NCBI RefSeq assembly: GCF_003751945.1 | Contig: NZ_RJKL01000001.1 | Coordinates: 2,170,001-2,234,000, forward strand | DNA: 64,000 nucleotides | Source of the DNA: Couchioplanes caeruleus | GTDB lineage: Bacteria; Actinomycetota; Actinomycetes; Mycobacteriales; Micromonosporaceae | Reading direction: 5' to 3' | Shown here: positions 55,048 to 64,000 of the stretch, one piece after another | Position numbering within the stretch: position 1 is the stretch's first letter | How the letters are laid out: the number at the start of each line of letters is the position of its first letter | The notes under the pieces: model-generated | What the model saw: only the letters and a program-made list of their open reading frames with translations | Database searches by the model: none | Told to the model about the DNA's origin: nothing | Position numbers and translations under genes: made by a program

Positions 55048-55673
55048 GTGCCGGGCAGCCCGGCGACCCAGGCGCGCAGCAGCGCGAACCCGGTGTCGGC
55101 GGACTTCTCGGGATGGAACTGGGCGGCCGACAACGGCCCGTGTTCCACCACCGCCGCGAAGGGCTCGTCGTGCGCGGCCGTCGTCACGGTGGCGCCGGCG
55201 GCCTCCAGGGCCGCCAGATCCGCGGCGGCGTACGAATGGACGAAGTAGAACCGGGCGTCCGGCGCCAGCCCGGCCAGCAGGACCGACCCGGCGGGAACCG
55301 ACACCGTGTTCCAGCCCATGTGCGGGATGCGGCGCGCGGCCAGCCGGGTCACCGCACCGGGCAGCAGTCCCAGGCCCCGGGTCTCGACGCCGTGCTCCAC
55401 ACCGGACTCGAAGAGGATCTGCATGCCGACGCAGATGCCCAGCACCGGCCGGCCGGCAGCGACCCGGTCGGCGATGACCGGGCCGGCGCCGAGCTTCTCG
55501 ATGCCGGCCATGCAGGCCGCGTACGCGCCGACACCGGGCACGACCAGGCCGTCCGCCGCGGCGGCGGCGTCCAGGTCGCTGGTCACGGTGACATCCACGC
55601 CGGTCCGCGCGACGGCACGCTCCGCCGAGCGCAGGTTGCCCGACCCGTAGTCCAGGACGACGACCCGCGTCAC
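55044..55673 (-). CDS. hisH: Imidazole glycerol phosphate synthase, glutaminase subunit
   Basis: A 209-residue class I glutamine amidotransferase. The nucleophile is Cys81 in LGICVGMQ; the His-Glu pair lies in QFHPEKS. It supplies ammonia to HisF. The start GTG overlaps the stop of a 57-residue membrane protein (GTGA); the open frame continues upstream through that gene in another phase, so this GTG is chosen. Confidence 0.95.
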   Translation of the reverse strand: MTRVVVLDYGSGNLRSAERAVARTGVDVTVTSDLDAAAAADGLVVPGVGAYAACMAGIEKLGAGPVIADRVAAGRPVLGICVGMQILFESGVEHGVETRGLGLLPGAVTRLAARRIPHMGWNTVSVPAGSVLLAGLAPDARFYFVHSYAAADLAALEAAGATVTTAAHDEPFAAVVEHGPLSAAQFHPEKSADTGFALLRAWVAGLPGT

Positions 55674-55843
55674 GTGGACTTCCCGGGGAACATCCAGAGC
55701 ACGCCGCCGACGAGGGCGAGCACGGCCAGCGCGGCGACGAGGCCGATGGAGAACTTGGTGGCGCCCTGCTTCACCAGCGAGATGACCCCGCCGACCAGGA
55801 TGCCGGCGACCATGAGCAGCAGGACCGGGACGAAGCTGCTCAC
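55670..55843 (-). CDS. 57-residue membrane protein between hisB and hisH
   Basis: A short ORF with two hydrophobic helices (SFVPVLLLMVAGILVGGVI and GLVAALAVLALVGGVLWMF) joined by SLVKQGATKFSI. Start GTG overlaps the hisB stop and its own TGA overlaps the hisH GTG, both by 4 nt, so translation in step with the his enzymes is strongly indicated. Nearly every third base is G or C, as expected for a real gene here. Family and function are not recognised. Confidence 0.85.
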   Translation of the reverse strand: MSSFVPVLLLMVAGILVGGVISLVKQGATKFSIGLVAALAVLALVGGVLWMFPGKST

Positions 55844-56451
55844 AGCACACCCTTCGTGGACGGCAACGCACCGGCGTTGCGCGGATCGATCTCGACGGCC
55901 TCGCGCAGCGCCCGCGAGAAGGCCTTGAACTGCGCCTCGACGACGTGGTGGGCGTCGGGCCGGCCGCCGTCGCGGGCGGCGCGCAGCACGCTCACGTGCA
56001 GAGTCACCTTCGCCGCGTGGCCGAACGACTCGAAGATGTGCCGGGTCATGCTGGTCGGATAGACCGGGCCGATGTAGGGCGCCAGCTCCGGCTCGTCGTG
56101 CACCACGTACGGCCGCCCGGACAGGTCGACCGCGGCCCGGACCAGCACCTCGTCCATGGGGATCGTGGCGGAGCCGTACCGCCGGATCCCGGCCTTGTCA
56201 CCCAGCGCCCGTGCGAAGGCCTCGCCGAGCGCGAGGGCGGTGTCCTCCATGGTGTGGTGGGCGTCGATCTCCAGGTCGCCCTCGGTGCGCACGGTCAGGT
56301 CGAAACCGCCGTGCTTGGCGAGCTGGTGCAGCATGTGGTCGTAGAACCCGACGCCGGTGGAGAGCTCGGCCTCGCCGGTGCCGTCCAGGTCGATCGCGAC
56401 GAGGACCTTGGTCTCGTGGGTGACGCGCTCGATGCGCGCGGTGCGGCTCAC
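55840..56451 (-). CDS. hisB: Imidazoleglycerol-phosphate dehydratase
   Basis: A 203-residue mono-functional HisB (no phosphatase domain). The metal-binding histidine clusters [18 protein letters not shown] and [18 protein letters not shown], and the C-terminal [20 protein letters not shown], are intact. GTG start at 56451, overlapping the hisC stop (GTGA). Confidence 0.96.
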   Translation of the reverse strand: MSRTARIERVTHETKVLVAIDLDGTGEAELSTGVGFYDHMLHQLAKHGGFDLTVRTEGDLEIDAHHTMEDTALALGEAFARALGDKAGIRRYGSATIPMDEVLVRAAVDLSGRPYVVHDEPELAPYIGPVYPTSMTRHIFESFGHAAKVTLHVSVLRAARDGGRPDAHHVVEAQFKAFSRALREAVEIDPRNAGALPSTKGVL

Positions 56452-57524
56452 GGCAGAATCTCCTCGGCGGCGGTCAGGAAAGCGGACGTCTCGGCGGGAT
56501 CGCCGGCGGTGACCCGCAGCCAGCCCGGCAGCCCCACATCGCGGATCAGCACGCCGCGATCCAGGAACGCCTGCCAGGCCGCCCTCTGGTCGGCGCCGGT
56601 GCGGAACAGCACGAAGTTGGCGTCGCTGTCGGCCACCTCGGTGCCGCGGGCGCGCAGCGTGCCGACGATCCGGTCGCGCTGCTCCTTGATCGCGTCGACG
56701 GTGGCGAGCAGCGCGTCCCGCTCGGCGAGGGCCGCGCGGGCGGCGGCCTGGGTCAGCGCCGAGAGATGGTACGGCAGACGGACCAACTGCACCGCGTCGA
56801 CCACGGCCGGGTCCGCGGCGAGGTAGCCCAGCCGGCCGCCGGCGAAGCCGAACGCCTTGCTCATCGTGCGGGTCACGACCAGTCGCGGATGCCCGCTCAG
56901 CAGCGCGAGGGCGCTCGGTGTGCCCGGGCGGGCGAACTCCGCGTACGCCTCGTCCACGATCACCATGCCGCGCGCCGCGCCGAGCACCGCCGTGACCACG
57001 CCGGGGTCGAGGGCGGTGCCGGTCGGGTTGTTGGGCGAACACAGGAAGACCAGGTCGGGGTCGTGCTCCTCGAGCTGGGCCAGCGCCGATGCCGGGGTGA
57101 GGCCGAAGTCCGGGTCGCGGTGGGCGCCGATCCAGCGGGTGCCGGTGCCTGCGGCGAGCAGCGGGTGCATCGAATACGACGGGCCGAAGCCGAGCGCCGT
57201 GCGGCCCGGCCCGGCGAACGCCTGCAGGAGCTGCTGCTGCACCTCGTTGGAGCCGTTGGCCGCCCACACGTGCGCGGGCGTCAGCCCGTGCCCGAGATAG
57301 GCGGCGAGGTCGGTGCGCAGGGCGACGGCGTCCCGGTCGGGGTAGCGGTTGAGGTCGCGCAGCTCCGCCTGCACCGCCTTGCCGATGGCGTCCACGACGG
57401 CGTCCGGCACCGGGTACGAGTTCTCGTTGGTGTTCAGCCGCACCGCCACGTCGAGCTGGGGCGCGCCGTACGGGGACCTGCCGCGCAGGTCGTCGCGCAA
57501 CGGCAGGTCGTCGAGGGTGGTCAT
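56448..57524 (-). CDS. hisC: Histidinol-phosphate aminotransferase
   Basis: A 358-residue PLP aminotransferase. Landmarks: [11 protein letters not shown] near the start, [21 protein letters not shown] and the PLP lysine in [16 protein letters not shown]. It transfers nitrogen from glutamate to imidazole-acetol phosphate. The ATG at 57524 overlaps the hisD stop (ATGA); the longer open frame is antisense-like sequence through hisD. Confidence 0.96.
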   Translation of the reverse strand: MTTLDDLPLRDDLRGRSPYGAPQLDVAVRLNTNENSYPVPDAVVDAIGKAVQAELRDLNRYPDRDAVALRTDLAAYLGHGLTPAHVWAANGSNEVQQQLLQAFAGPGRTALGFGPSYSMHPLLAAGTGTRWIGAHRDPDFGLTPASALAQLEEHDPDLVFLCSPNNPTGTALDPGVVTAVLGAARGMVIVDEAYAEFARPGTPSALALLSGHPRLVVTRTMSKAFGFAGGRLGYLAADPAVVDAVQLVRLPYHLSALTQAAARAALAERDALLATVDAIKEQRDRIVGTLRARGTEVADSDANFVLFRTGADQRAAWQAFLDRGVLIRDVGLPGWLRVTAGDPAETSAFLTAAEEILP

Positions 57525-58831
57525 GAGGCGAACCTCGCCGTCACGGCCTGTCCGTGCGCCGGCAGATCCTCGGCGTTGGCGAGCGCCACCACGTGCGGTG
57601 CGACGTCGCGCAGCGCGGCCTCGTCGTACTCGACGACGTGGATGCCACGCAGGAACGACTGCACGGAGAGGCCGGAAGAGTGCCGCGCGCAGCCCGCGGT
57701 GGGCAGCACGTGGTTGGATCCCGCCGCGTAGTCGCCGAGCGAGACCGGCGAGTACGCCCCCACGAAGATCGCGCCGGCGTTGCGGACCCGCATCGCCCAC
57801 TCGCGCGCGTCCCGGGTCTGGATCTCGAGGTGCTCGGCCGCGTAGGCGTCCACGACCGCGAGGCCGTGCGCCAGATCGTCGACGAGGACCACGCCGGACT
57901 GGGTGCCGCCGAGCGCCTCGCGGACCCGGGCCTCGTGCTTGGTGGCCGGCACCTGCACCGCGAGCTGCGCGTCGACCGCGTCGGCGAGCGCCGGGGAGTC
58001 GGTGACGAGCACGCTGGCGGCCAGCGGGTCGTGCTCGGCCTGGCTGATCAGGTCGGCGGCGACGTGCACCGGCGAGGCGGTGTCGTCGGCCAGGATGGCG
58101 ATCTCGGTCGGGCCGGCCTCGGCGTCGATGCCGACCGTGCCCTGCAGCAGCCGCTTGGCCGCGGTGACCCAGATGTTGCCCGGGCCGGTGATGACGTCGA
58201 CCGGCGCGCAGCCGTCCGTCTCGTCGGCGCCGGACGAGCCGTAGCCGAGCATGGCGATCGCCTGGGCGCCGCCGGCCGCATACACCTCGTCGACGCCGAG
58301 GAGCGCGCAGGCGGCGAGCACGCGCGCGTCGGGCAGCCCGTCGTTCTCCGGCTGGGGCGGGCTGGCCACGACCAGCGAGCCGACGCCGGCCTCCTGGGCG
58401 GGCACCACGTTCATGACCACGGTGGACGGATAGACGGCGAGACCGCCGGGGACGTAGAGGCCGACGCGCGACACCGGCACCCACCGCTCGGTCACGGTGC
58501 CGCCGGGGACGACCTGGGTGGTGACGTCGGTGCGACGCTGGTCGGCGTGCACCCGGCGGGCGCGTTCGATCGACACCAGCAGCGCCGCGCGCACGTCCGG
58601 GTCGAGCGCGTCGAGGGCCGCCGCGATCCGTTCCCGGGGCACGCGCAGGCGCTCCAGCCGTACGCCGTCGAACTTCTCGGTGGCCTCCCGGATCGCGCCG
58701 AAGCCATGGTGCCGGACCGCCTCCACGACGGGCCTGATCTTCTCGACCGCCTGGGAGACGTCGAGCTGGGCACGGGGCAGCAGACCGCGCGGGTCACGGC
58801 GGGCGCCGCGCAGGTCGATCCGGTTCAGCAC
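57521..58831 (-). CDS. hisD: Histidinol dehydrogenase
   Basis: A 436-residue zinc- and NAD-dependent enzyme for the last two steps of histidine synthesis. [12 protein letters not shown] and [29 protein letters not shown] are family signatures; QAEHDP supplies zinc ligands Gln and His, and the general-base His lies in AAEHLEI. GTG start at 58831, giving [12 protein letters not shown]; first gene of the operon and probably leaderless. Confidence 0.96.
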   Translation of the reverse strand: MLNRIDLRGARRDPRGLLPRAQLDVSQAVEKIRPVVEAVRHHGFGAIREATEKFDGVRLERLRVPRERIAAALDALDPDVRAALLVSIERARRVHADQRRTDVTTQVVPGGTVTERWVPVSRVGLYVPGGLAVYPSTVVMNVVPAQEAGVGSLVVASPPQPENDGLPDARVLAACALLGVDEVYAAGGAQAIAMLGYGSSGADETDGCAPVDVITGPGNIWVTAAKRLLQGTVGIDAEAGPTEIAILADDTASPVHVAADLISQAEHDPLAASVLVTDSPALADAVDAQLAVQVPATKHEARVREALGGTQSGVVLVDDLAHGLAVVDAYAAEHLEIQTRDAREWAMRVRNAGAIFVGAYSPVSLGDYAAGSNHVLPTAGCARHSSGLSVQSFLRGIHVVEYDEAALRDVAPHVVALANAEDLPAHGQAVTARFAS

Positions 58832-58838
58832 GCGGCCA

Positions 58839-58844
58839 AGTCTA
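58839..58844 (-). promoter_or_regulatory. -10 box of the his operon (leaderless)
   Basis: TAGACT on the minus strand ends 7 nt before the hisD GTG, with no ribosome site. A leader long enough for attenuation is not possible from this start. Confidence 0.5.
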
Positions 58845-58967
58845 GGCGGCGGGACCGGCGGGACTCCGCGGCCGTACCAGGCAGTGGGACCGGCCACTAT
58901 GCGGCTTTTGTCGACCACCGGGCAAAGATCACCGCCGCGGGACCTTCGCGGACCGCGACCATGCCGA

Positions 58968-58973
58968 TACGCT
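58968..58973 (+). promoter_or_regulatory. -10 box of the Lon N-domain gene
   Basis: TACGCT ends 6 nt before the GTG at 58980; leaderless start predicted. Confidence 0.4.
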
Positions 58974-58979
58974 CGCATC

Positions 58980-59690
58980 GTGGGCGCGATACTCCCGGTC
59001 TTTCCGCTGGGCACGGTGCTCTTTCCCGGCCTGGTGCTGCCCCTGCACATCTTCGAGGAGCGATACCGCACGCTCGTGCGCGACCTGGTCGCCACGACGG
59101 GCGACGAACCGCACGAATTCGGCGTGGTGACCTTGCGGCACGGATCGGAGGTGCTGTCCGGCGACGGCGACGGCGAGCCGCCGGCCGGTGAGCCGCCGGT
59201 CGCCGCCGGCCAGCTCTACGACATCGGCTGCACCGCCGAGCTGCGCCAGGTGACCGAGCTGCCGGACGGGCGCTTCGACGTCGTCACCGTCGGGCGGCGG
59301 CGCTTCCGGGTGCTGAGCATCGCGGCCGACCCGCACCCCTATCTGACCGCCGAGGTCGAGTGGCTGCAGGACGAGGAGCCGGCCGACGAGACCGCCGGGC
59401 TGCTCGCCCCCCGGGTGCTGGCCGCCTTCCGCACCTACCTGGATCTGCTGCGCCCCGAGTCCGAGGTGCTCGACCAGGTGCCGGACGACCCGACCGTGCT
59501 CTCCCACCTGATCGCGGCCACCGCCCAGCTCACCACCGACGAGCGGCAGGAGCTGCTCGCCGCGCCCGACACCGCCAGCCGGCTGCGCACCGAGCTGCGG
59601 CTGCTCAACCGCGAGGCGGGTCTGCTGGCCAGGGTGCGGGCGGTGCCGGTGCCGCTGTCGGATCTGGCGCGTCCGGTGAGCCCGAACTGA
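58980..59690 (+). CDS. Stand-alone Lon N-terminal (substrate-binding) domain protein
   Basis: A 236-residue LON_substr_bdg protein without ATPase or protease parts. [33 protein letters not shown] is the defining N-terminal block, and the second half is helical ([20 protein letters not shown]). Such proteins occur singly in many actinobacteria; they may bind unfolded peptides, but the job is unknown. The GTG start is chosen for the conserved N-terminus. The 3' end overlaps the convergent DUF2567 gene by 86 nt. Confidence 0.9.
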   Translation: MGAILPVFPLGTVLFPGLVLPLHIFEERYRTLVRDLVATTGDEPHEFGVVTLRHGSEVLSGDGDGEPPAGEPPVAAGQLYDIGCTAELRQVTELPDGRFDVVTVGRRRFRVLSIAADPHPYLTAEVEWLQDEEPADETAGLLAPRVLAAFRTYLDLLRPESEVLDQVPDDPTVLSHLIAATAQLTTDERQELLAAPDTASRLRTELRLLNREAGLLARVRAVPVPLSDLARPVSPN

Positions 59691-60366
59691 ACGGCACGGG
59701 CTCGGCCTGATCCTCCTCGGCCCCGGCGTCGTGGCCGTAGCCCGGTTTCGCGCCCGGCCGGTCCAGGTCGGGGTCGTTGGACCAGCCGGCCAACAGCGTG
59801 GTGACGATCACCGCCGCGAACGCGGCGACCAGCAGCGCGCCGTGGGTGTGCAGGTCCGGCGGGCGGCCGTAGGTGTCGCCCGCGATCGAGGTCTCCTGCC
59901 AGTCGCGCCACCCGGAGAGCCCGACCAGCCGCCCGGTCCCCCACATGGCCAGGGCCGAGGCCAACCCGCCGAAGGTCACCCCGAGCAGCACCCCGGGCCC
60001 GCGGTCGCGGCGCAGCACCAGCCAGGCCACGATCGCGGCGAGCAGGCCGAACGAGAAGCCGATGATGGTGAACCAGCCGTCGGCGGCGATGTACTCCTCC
60101 GGCGACGGGTCGCTGACCACGATCCCGTTCTGCCCGGCGTTGACCACCGGCACCGCGGGCGCGAGCCACGACCAGAGCAGGCCGAGCGGCGCGCCGATCA
60201 CGGTCATCACCGAGGTGATCAGGACCGCGACGCCGACGGTACGGCGCCACGGCCGACGCGACGGCGGCGGAGGCGCCCAGCCGGCGAGCTCCGGCTCCGG
60301 CCCGTACGGGAGGACGGACTCCTGCTGCTCGTGGGGCTGCGGGCCCGGCTCCGGACTGGGATTCAC
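59605..60366 (-). CDS. DUF2567-type membrane protein
   Basis: A 253-residue protein with a Pro-rich cytoplasmic start (PSPEPGPQPHEQQES) and four hydrophobic helices (VAVLITSVMTVIGAPLGLLW; WFTIIGFSFGLLAAIVAWLVL; LLGVTFGGLASALAMWG; ALLVAAFAAVIVTTLLAGW). The pattern matches DUF2567 proteins of actinobacteria. The last ~30 residues are Ala/Pro-rich and lie antisense to the Lon-domain gene. Function unknown. It is 43 nt after dnaE. Confidence 0.8.
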   Translation of the reverse strand: MNPSPEPGPQPHEQQESVLPYGPEPELAGWAPPPPSRRPWRRTVGVAVLITSVMTVIGAPLGLLWSWLAPAVPVVNAGQNGIVVSDPSPEEYIAADGWFTIIGFSFGLLAAIVAWLVLRRDRGPGVLLGVTFGGLASALAMWGTGRLVGLSGWRDWQETSIAGDTYGRPPDLHTHGALLVAAFAAVIVTTLLAGWSNDPDLDRPGAKPGYGHDAGAEEDQAEPVPFSSGSPDAPDPTAAPAPPAPWPADPPRG

Positions 60367-60409
60367 CCCCCGATCCTGCCAGGTGCCGCGGGAGAGGCGC
60401 CGGGGACCA

Positions 60410-63400
60410 TCAGGCGACCGCCGAGGGGCCGAGGATCATCTTCAGGTCGGCGCGCAGCGCGGGCGTCGGCGCGACCTTGAACCCGCCCAGGCGCATGACC
60501 GTCTTGCGGCTGCCGTTGAGCAGGTGAACGTGCACCTCGCTGTCCCCCGGGTGGCTGACCAGGATCTCCTTGAGCTCGGAGACCAGCGGCGGCGTGCACC
60601 GGGTGATCGGCATGGTCAGGGTGATCGGCTTGCTGTCCGGGTTGTGGGTGACGTCGGGCATCGACATGTCCATCGCCATGATGCGCGGGGTGTCGTCGCG
60701 GCGGTCGACCCGGCCCTTCACGACGACGATGGCGTCCTCGGCGATGTACTGGCCGATCACCTCGTACGTGTTGGGGAAGAACAGCGCCTCCACCCCGCCG
60801 GCGAGGTCTTCCAGCGTGGCCGACGCCCAGGCGCGGCCCTGCTTGGTGATGCGCCGCTGCACGCCGGTGAGGATGCCGGCGAGGGTGACGACCTGCCCGT
60901 CGGGGACCGAGCCCTCCTCGTTGAGCGCCGCGATCGTGGTGTCGGCCGCATTGGCCAGCACCTGTTCGAGGCCGGCCAGCGGATGGTCGGACACGTAGAG
61001 GCCGAGCATCTCCCGCTCGAAGGCGAGCTTGTCGCGCTTGTCCCACTCGCCGTCGCTGATGGACGGCATCGCCACCGTCGCGGAGCTGCCGCCCGCGTCG
61101 TCGCCGAACGCGCCGAACAGGTCGAACTGCCCGGCGGCCTCGTTGCGCTTGACGTCGGCGTACGCGTCGATCGCCTCGGCGTGCACGGCGAGCAGGCCCT
61201 TGCGGCTGTGCCCCATGGAGTCGAAGGCGCCGGCCTTGATCAGGGATTCGATCGTCTTCTTGTTGCAGGCGACGGCGTCCACCTTGGACAGGAAGTCGTA
61301 GAAATCCTGATACTTGCCCTTCTCCTCGCGGCAGCGGGCGACCGCCTCCACCACGTTGTGCCCGACGTTGCGGATCGCGGCGAGACCGAAGCGGATGTCC
61401 CGGCCGACCGGGGTGAACGGGCCGGCGGACTCGTTGACGTCGGGCGGCAGGACCTGGATGCCCATGCGCCGGCACTCGGCCAGATACATCGCCATCTTGT
61501 CCTTGTCGTCGCCGACGCTGGTGAGCAGCCCGGCCATGTACTCCGCCGGGTAGTGCGCCTTGAGGTACGCCGTCCAGTACGACACCAGGCCGTACGCGGC
61601 CGAGTGCGCCTTGTTGAACGCATAGCCGGCGAACGGCACGAGGACGTCCCACACCGCCTGGATGGCCTCGTCGCTGTAACCGTGCTCCCGGCAGCCGTCG
61701 CGGAAGGGGATGAACTCCTTGTCGAGGATCTCCTTCTTCTTCTTGCCCATCGCCCGGCGGAGCAGGTCGGCCTGCCCGAGGCTGTAACCGGCCAGGATCT
61801 GCGCGGCGCGCTGCACCTGCTCCTGATAGACGATCAGACCGTACGTCGGCTCCAGGATCTCCTTGAGCGGCTCCTCCAGCTCCGGATGGATCGGGGTGAT
61901 CTCCTGCAGCTTGTTCTTGCGCAGCGCGTAGTTGGTATGCGACTCGACGCCCATCGGACCGGGTCGGTACAGCGCCAGAACCGCGGAGATGTCCTCGAAG
62001 TTGTCCGGCTTCATCAGCCGCAGCAGCGACCGCATCGGCCCACCGTCGAGCTGGAAGACGCCCAGCGTGTCACCGCGGGCGAGGAGCTCGTACGCGGCCT
62101 TGTCGTCCAGCGGCAGACCCAGCAGGTCCAGTTCCATGCCGTGGTTGAGCTGGATGTTCTTCACCGCGTCGTCGATGATCGTCAGGTTGCGCAGGCCGAG
62201 GAAGTCCATCTTCAGCAGCCCGAGCGTCTCGCAGGTCGGATAGTCGAACTGCGTGATGATCACGCCGTCGGTGGCCCGGCGCATGAGCGGGATGTGGTCG
62301 ATGATCGGCTCGGCGCTCATGATCACGCCGGCCGCGTGCACGCCGGTCTGCCGGATCAGGCCCTCGATGCCGCGCGCGGTGTCGATCACCTTCTTGACGT
62401 CGGGATCCTGCTCGTACAGGGTCCGGACCTCACCGGCCTCGCTGTACCGCTTGTGCTCCTTGTCGAAGATGCCGGAGAGCGGGATGCCCTTGCCCATCAC
62501 GTCCGGCGGCAGGGCCTTGGTGATGCGGTCGCCGACCGCGAACGGATAGCCGAGCACCCGGGCGGAGTCCTTGATCGCGGCCTTCGCCTTGATCGTGCCG
62601 AAGGTCGCGATCTGCGCAACCTTGTCCTCGCCCCACTTGTCGGTGACATAGCGGATGACCTCGCCGCGCCGGCGCTCGTCGAAGTCGATGTCGACGTCGG
62701 GCATGGAGACGCGCTCGGGGTTGAGGAACCGCTCGAAGATCAGGCCGTGCGGCAGCGGGTCCAGGTCGGTGATGCCCATCGCGTACGCGACCAGCGAGCC
62801 GGCCGCCGAGCCGCGGCCCGGGCCCACCGCGATGCCGTTGCGCTTGGACCACTGGATGAAGTCGGCGACCACGAGGAAGTACGACGGGAAGCCCATCTGG
62901 ACGATGATCCCGAGCTCGTACTCCGCCTGCTTGATGTGCGTCTCGGGGATGCCGCCGGGAAACCGCCGCTTGAGGCCCTCGAACGCCTCGTGCCGGAACC
63001 AGGACTCCTCGGTGTGGCCCTCCGGCACCGGGAAGCGGGGCATCAGGTTCTTGAACGAGAACATCCCCTCGGTGTCGACCTTCTCGGCCACGAGCAGCGT
63101 GTTGCGGCAACCCTCCAGCCAGGCGTCGGAGGAGTCGACCGCGCGCATCTGGTCGGCGGACTTGATGAAGTAGCCGCCGCCGTCGAAGCGGAACCGGTTG
63201 GGGTCGGCGATGTTGCTGCCGGTCTGCACGCACAGCAGCACGTCGTGCGCCTCGGCCTGGGACTCGTGCGTGTAGTGCGAGTCGTTGGTGACCAGCGGCG
63301 GGATACCGAGCCGGCGGCTGATGTCGAGCAGCCCGTCGCGGACCCGGTTCTCGATCTCGAGGCCGTGGTCCATGATCTCGAGGAAGTAGTTCTCCTTGCC

Positions 63401-63943
63401 GAAGATCTCCTGGTACTGCGCGGCGACCCGGTAGGCCTCCTCGTCCTGTCCCAGGCGCAGCCGGGTCTGCACCGCGCCGGACGGGCAGCCCGTCGTCGCC
63501 ATGATGCCCTCGGCGTGCTCGGCGATGATGTCCATGTCCATCCGGGGCCACTTGACGTAGTGGCCCTCCATGGACGCCCGGCTGCTGAGGCGGAAGAGGT
63601 TCTTCAGGCCCCGCGCGTCGCGCGCCCACATCGTCTTGTGAGTGATCGCGCCGTTACCGGAGATGTCGTCGGACTTCTGCTCGGGGCGGCCCCACTTGAC
63701 CCGGGCCTTGTGCAGTCGCGACTCGGGTGCCACGTACGCCTCGATGCCGATCACCGGGGTGATGCCGGCCGCGGTCGCCTGCTGGTAGAAGTCGTACGCC
63801 CCGTGCATGTTGCCGTGATCGGTGATCGCCACGGCGGGCATGCCGAGGCGATTCGCCTCGGTGAACAGGTCCTTCAGCCTGGCGGCGCCGTCGAGCATCG
63901 AATACTCGGTGTGCACGTGAAGGTGCACGAACGAGTCAGACAC
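60410..63943 (-). CDS. dnaE: DNA polymerase III alpha subunit
   Basis: An 1177-residue replicative polymerase (DnaE1 type). The N-terminal PHP domain has [20 protein letters not shown] and IGIEAYV with intact metal ligands, so PHP proofreading, as in M. tuberculosis DnaE1, is likely. Polymerase motifs are [21 protein letters not shown] and [16 protein letters not shown] with the catalytic Asp residues. The helix-hairpin-helix and OB domains follow ([21 protein letters not shown]). The GTG has GGGGG 6 nt upstream. Confidence 0.97.
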   Translation of the reverse strand: MSDSFVHLHVHTEYSMLDGAARLKDLFTEANRLGMPAVAITDHGNMHGAYDFYQQATAAGITPVIGIEAYVAPESRLHKARVKWGRPEQKSDDISGNGAITHKTMWARDARGLKNLFRLSSRASMEGHYVKWPRMDMDIIAEHAEGIMATTGCPSGAVQTRLRLGQDEEAYRVAAQYQEIFGKENYFLEIMDHGLEIENRVRDGLLDISRRLGIPPLVTNDSHYTHESQAEAHDVLLCVQTGSNIADPNRFRFDGGGYFIKSADQMRAVDSSDAWLEGCRNTLLVAEKVDTEGMFSFKNLMPRFPVPEGHTEESWFRHEAFEGLKRRFPGGIPETHIKQAEYELGIIVQMGFPSYFLVVADFIQWSKRNGIAVGPGRGSAAGSLVAYAMGITDLDPLPHGLIFERFLNPERVSMPDVDIDFDERRRGEVIRYVTDKWGEDKVAQIATFGTIKAKAAIKDSARVLGYPFAVGDRITKALPPDVMGKGIPLSGIFDKEHKRYSEAGEVRTLYEQDPDVKKVIDTARGIEGLIRQTGVHAAGVIMSAEPIIDHIPLMRRATDGVIITQFDYPTCETLGLLKMDFLGLRNLTIIDDAVKNIQLNHGMELDLLGLPLDDKAAYELLARGDTLGVFQLDGGPMRSLLRLMKPDNFEDISAVLALYRPGPMGVESHTNYALRKNKLQEITPIHPELEEPLKEILEPTYGLIVYQEQVQRAAQILAGYSLGQADLLRRAMGKKKKEILDKEFIPFRDGCREHGYSDEAIQAVWDVLVPFAGYAFNKAHSAAYGLVSYWTAYLKAHYPAEYMAGLLTSVGDDKDKMAMYLAECRRMGIQVLPPDVNESAGPFTPVGRDIRFGLAAIRNVGHNVVEAVARCREEKGKYQDFYDFLSKVDAVACNKKTIESLIKAGAFDSMGHSRKGLLAVHAEAIDAYADVKRNEAAGQFDLFGAFGDDAGGSSATVAMPSISDGEWDKRDKLAFEREMLGLYVSDHPLAGLEQVLANAADTTIAALNEEGSVPDGQVVTLAGILTGVQRRITKQGRAWASATLEDLAGGVEALFFPNTYEVIGQYIAEDAIVVVKGRVDRRDDTPRIMAMDMSMPDVTHNPDSKPITLTMPITRCTPPLVSELKEILVSHPGDSEVHVHLLNGSRKTVMRLGGFKVAPTPALRADLKMILGPSAVA

Positions 63944-63982
63944 CCAGGGCCCCCTTACTCCCGCGGCGGATCCAGCCCTGAG

Positions 63983-63988
63983 AGCCTA
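63983..63988 (-). promoter_or_regulatory. -10 box of dnaE
   Basis: TAGGCT on the minus strand lies 39 bp upstream of the GTG, giving a short leader that contains the AGGGGG ribosome site. Any -35 hexamer is at or beyond the window edge. Confidence 0.35.
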
Positions 63989-64000
63989 GTCCTTCGGCCG

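Overview
The window is high-GC actinobacterial chromosome, most likely Micromonosporaceae (an Actinoplanes-like organism). This is inferred from the strong G/C bias at third codon positions, frequent GTG/TTG starts, 4-nt ATGA/GTGA overlaps between genes, -10 boxes sitting 6-9 nt before start codons, and gene order. From memory, the backbone (polA, liv transporter, pdtaR, tesB-pyk, gltDB, lgt, trpABC, trpE-hisI, hisFAHBCD, dnaE) follows the order of the matching Mycobacterium tuberculosis and Streptomyces regions. There is no phage, insertion sequence or CRISPR array.

Layout. 0.1-11.4 kb (minus strand): polA, a three-gene polar amino-acid ABC importer, a five-gene branched-chain amino-acid importer, and the ANTAR antitermination regulator pdtaR. 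11.6-16.3 kb: a tRNA with CAA anticodon, a DUF308-type membrane protein, the coupled tesB and pyk genes, and two small coupled ORFs, the first with an apparent frame break. 16.3-26.7 kb: gltD-gltB (glutamate synthase), a GNAT acetyltransferase, a lipoprotein, a flavoprotein monooxygenase and lgt. 26.7-32.9 kb: the tryptophan operon hisI-trpE-(membrane protein)-//-trpC-trpB-trpA. Two related 27-codon mini-ORFs lie exactly between trpC/trpB and trpB/trpA, overlapping their neighbours by 4 nt at both ends.

33-52.8 kb is an accessory block between hisI and hisF. It holds a long disordered protein, an ABC efflux pair with its TetR regulator, an iron-box-controlled pair (a DUF2470 protein and a zinc-finger-free ribosomal protein S4), a heterodimeric ABC exporter, a DinB/TIGR03085 protein, an APC permease, two MocR-type regulators (one divergent from yczE), an acyl-CoA synthetase, and a secreted glycoside hydrolase with a bulb-lectin tail. 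52.8-58.8 kb is the histidine operon hisD-C-B-(57-aa membrane protein)-H-(membrane protein)-priA-ridA-F. 59-64 kb holds a Lon N-domain protein, a DUF2567 membrane protein and dnaE.

How the genes fit together: the core is amino-acid uptake (Liv and polar importers), nitrogen assimilation (GltBD) and the trp/his pathways. No trpF is present here; HisA is of the actinobacterial PriA type, which serves both pathways. trpD, trpG, hisG and hisE are not in the window.

The most unusual observations are (1) the duplicated translated spacer in the trp operon; (2) four tandem-repeat arrays in 8 kb that begin at, and copy, the stop codon of a gene; (3) two adjacent DtxR/IdeR-type boxes in front of a ribosomal protein gene; (4) a leucine-anticodon tRNA lacking the long variable arm; and (5) small translationally coupled membrane or unknown ORFs inside biosynthetic operons. 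Functions are assigned from recognisable motifs only; no database search was possible.
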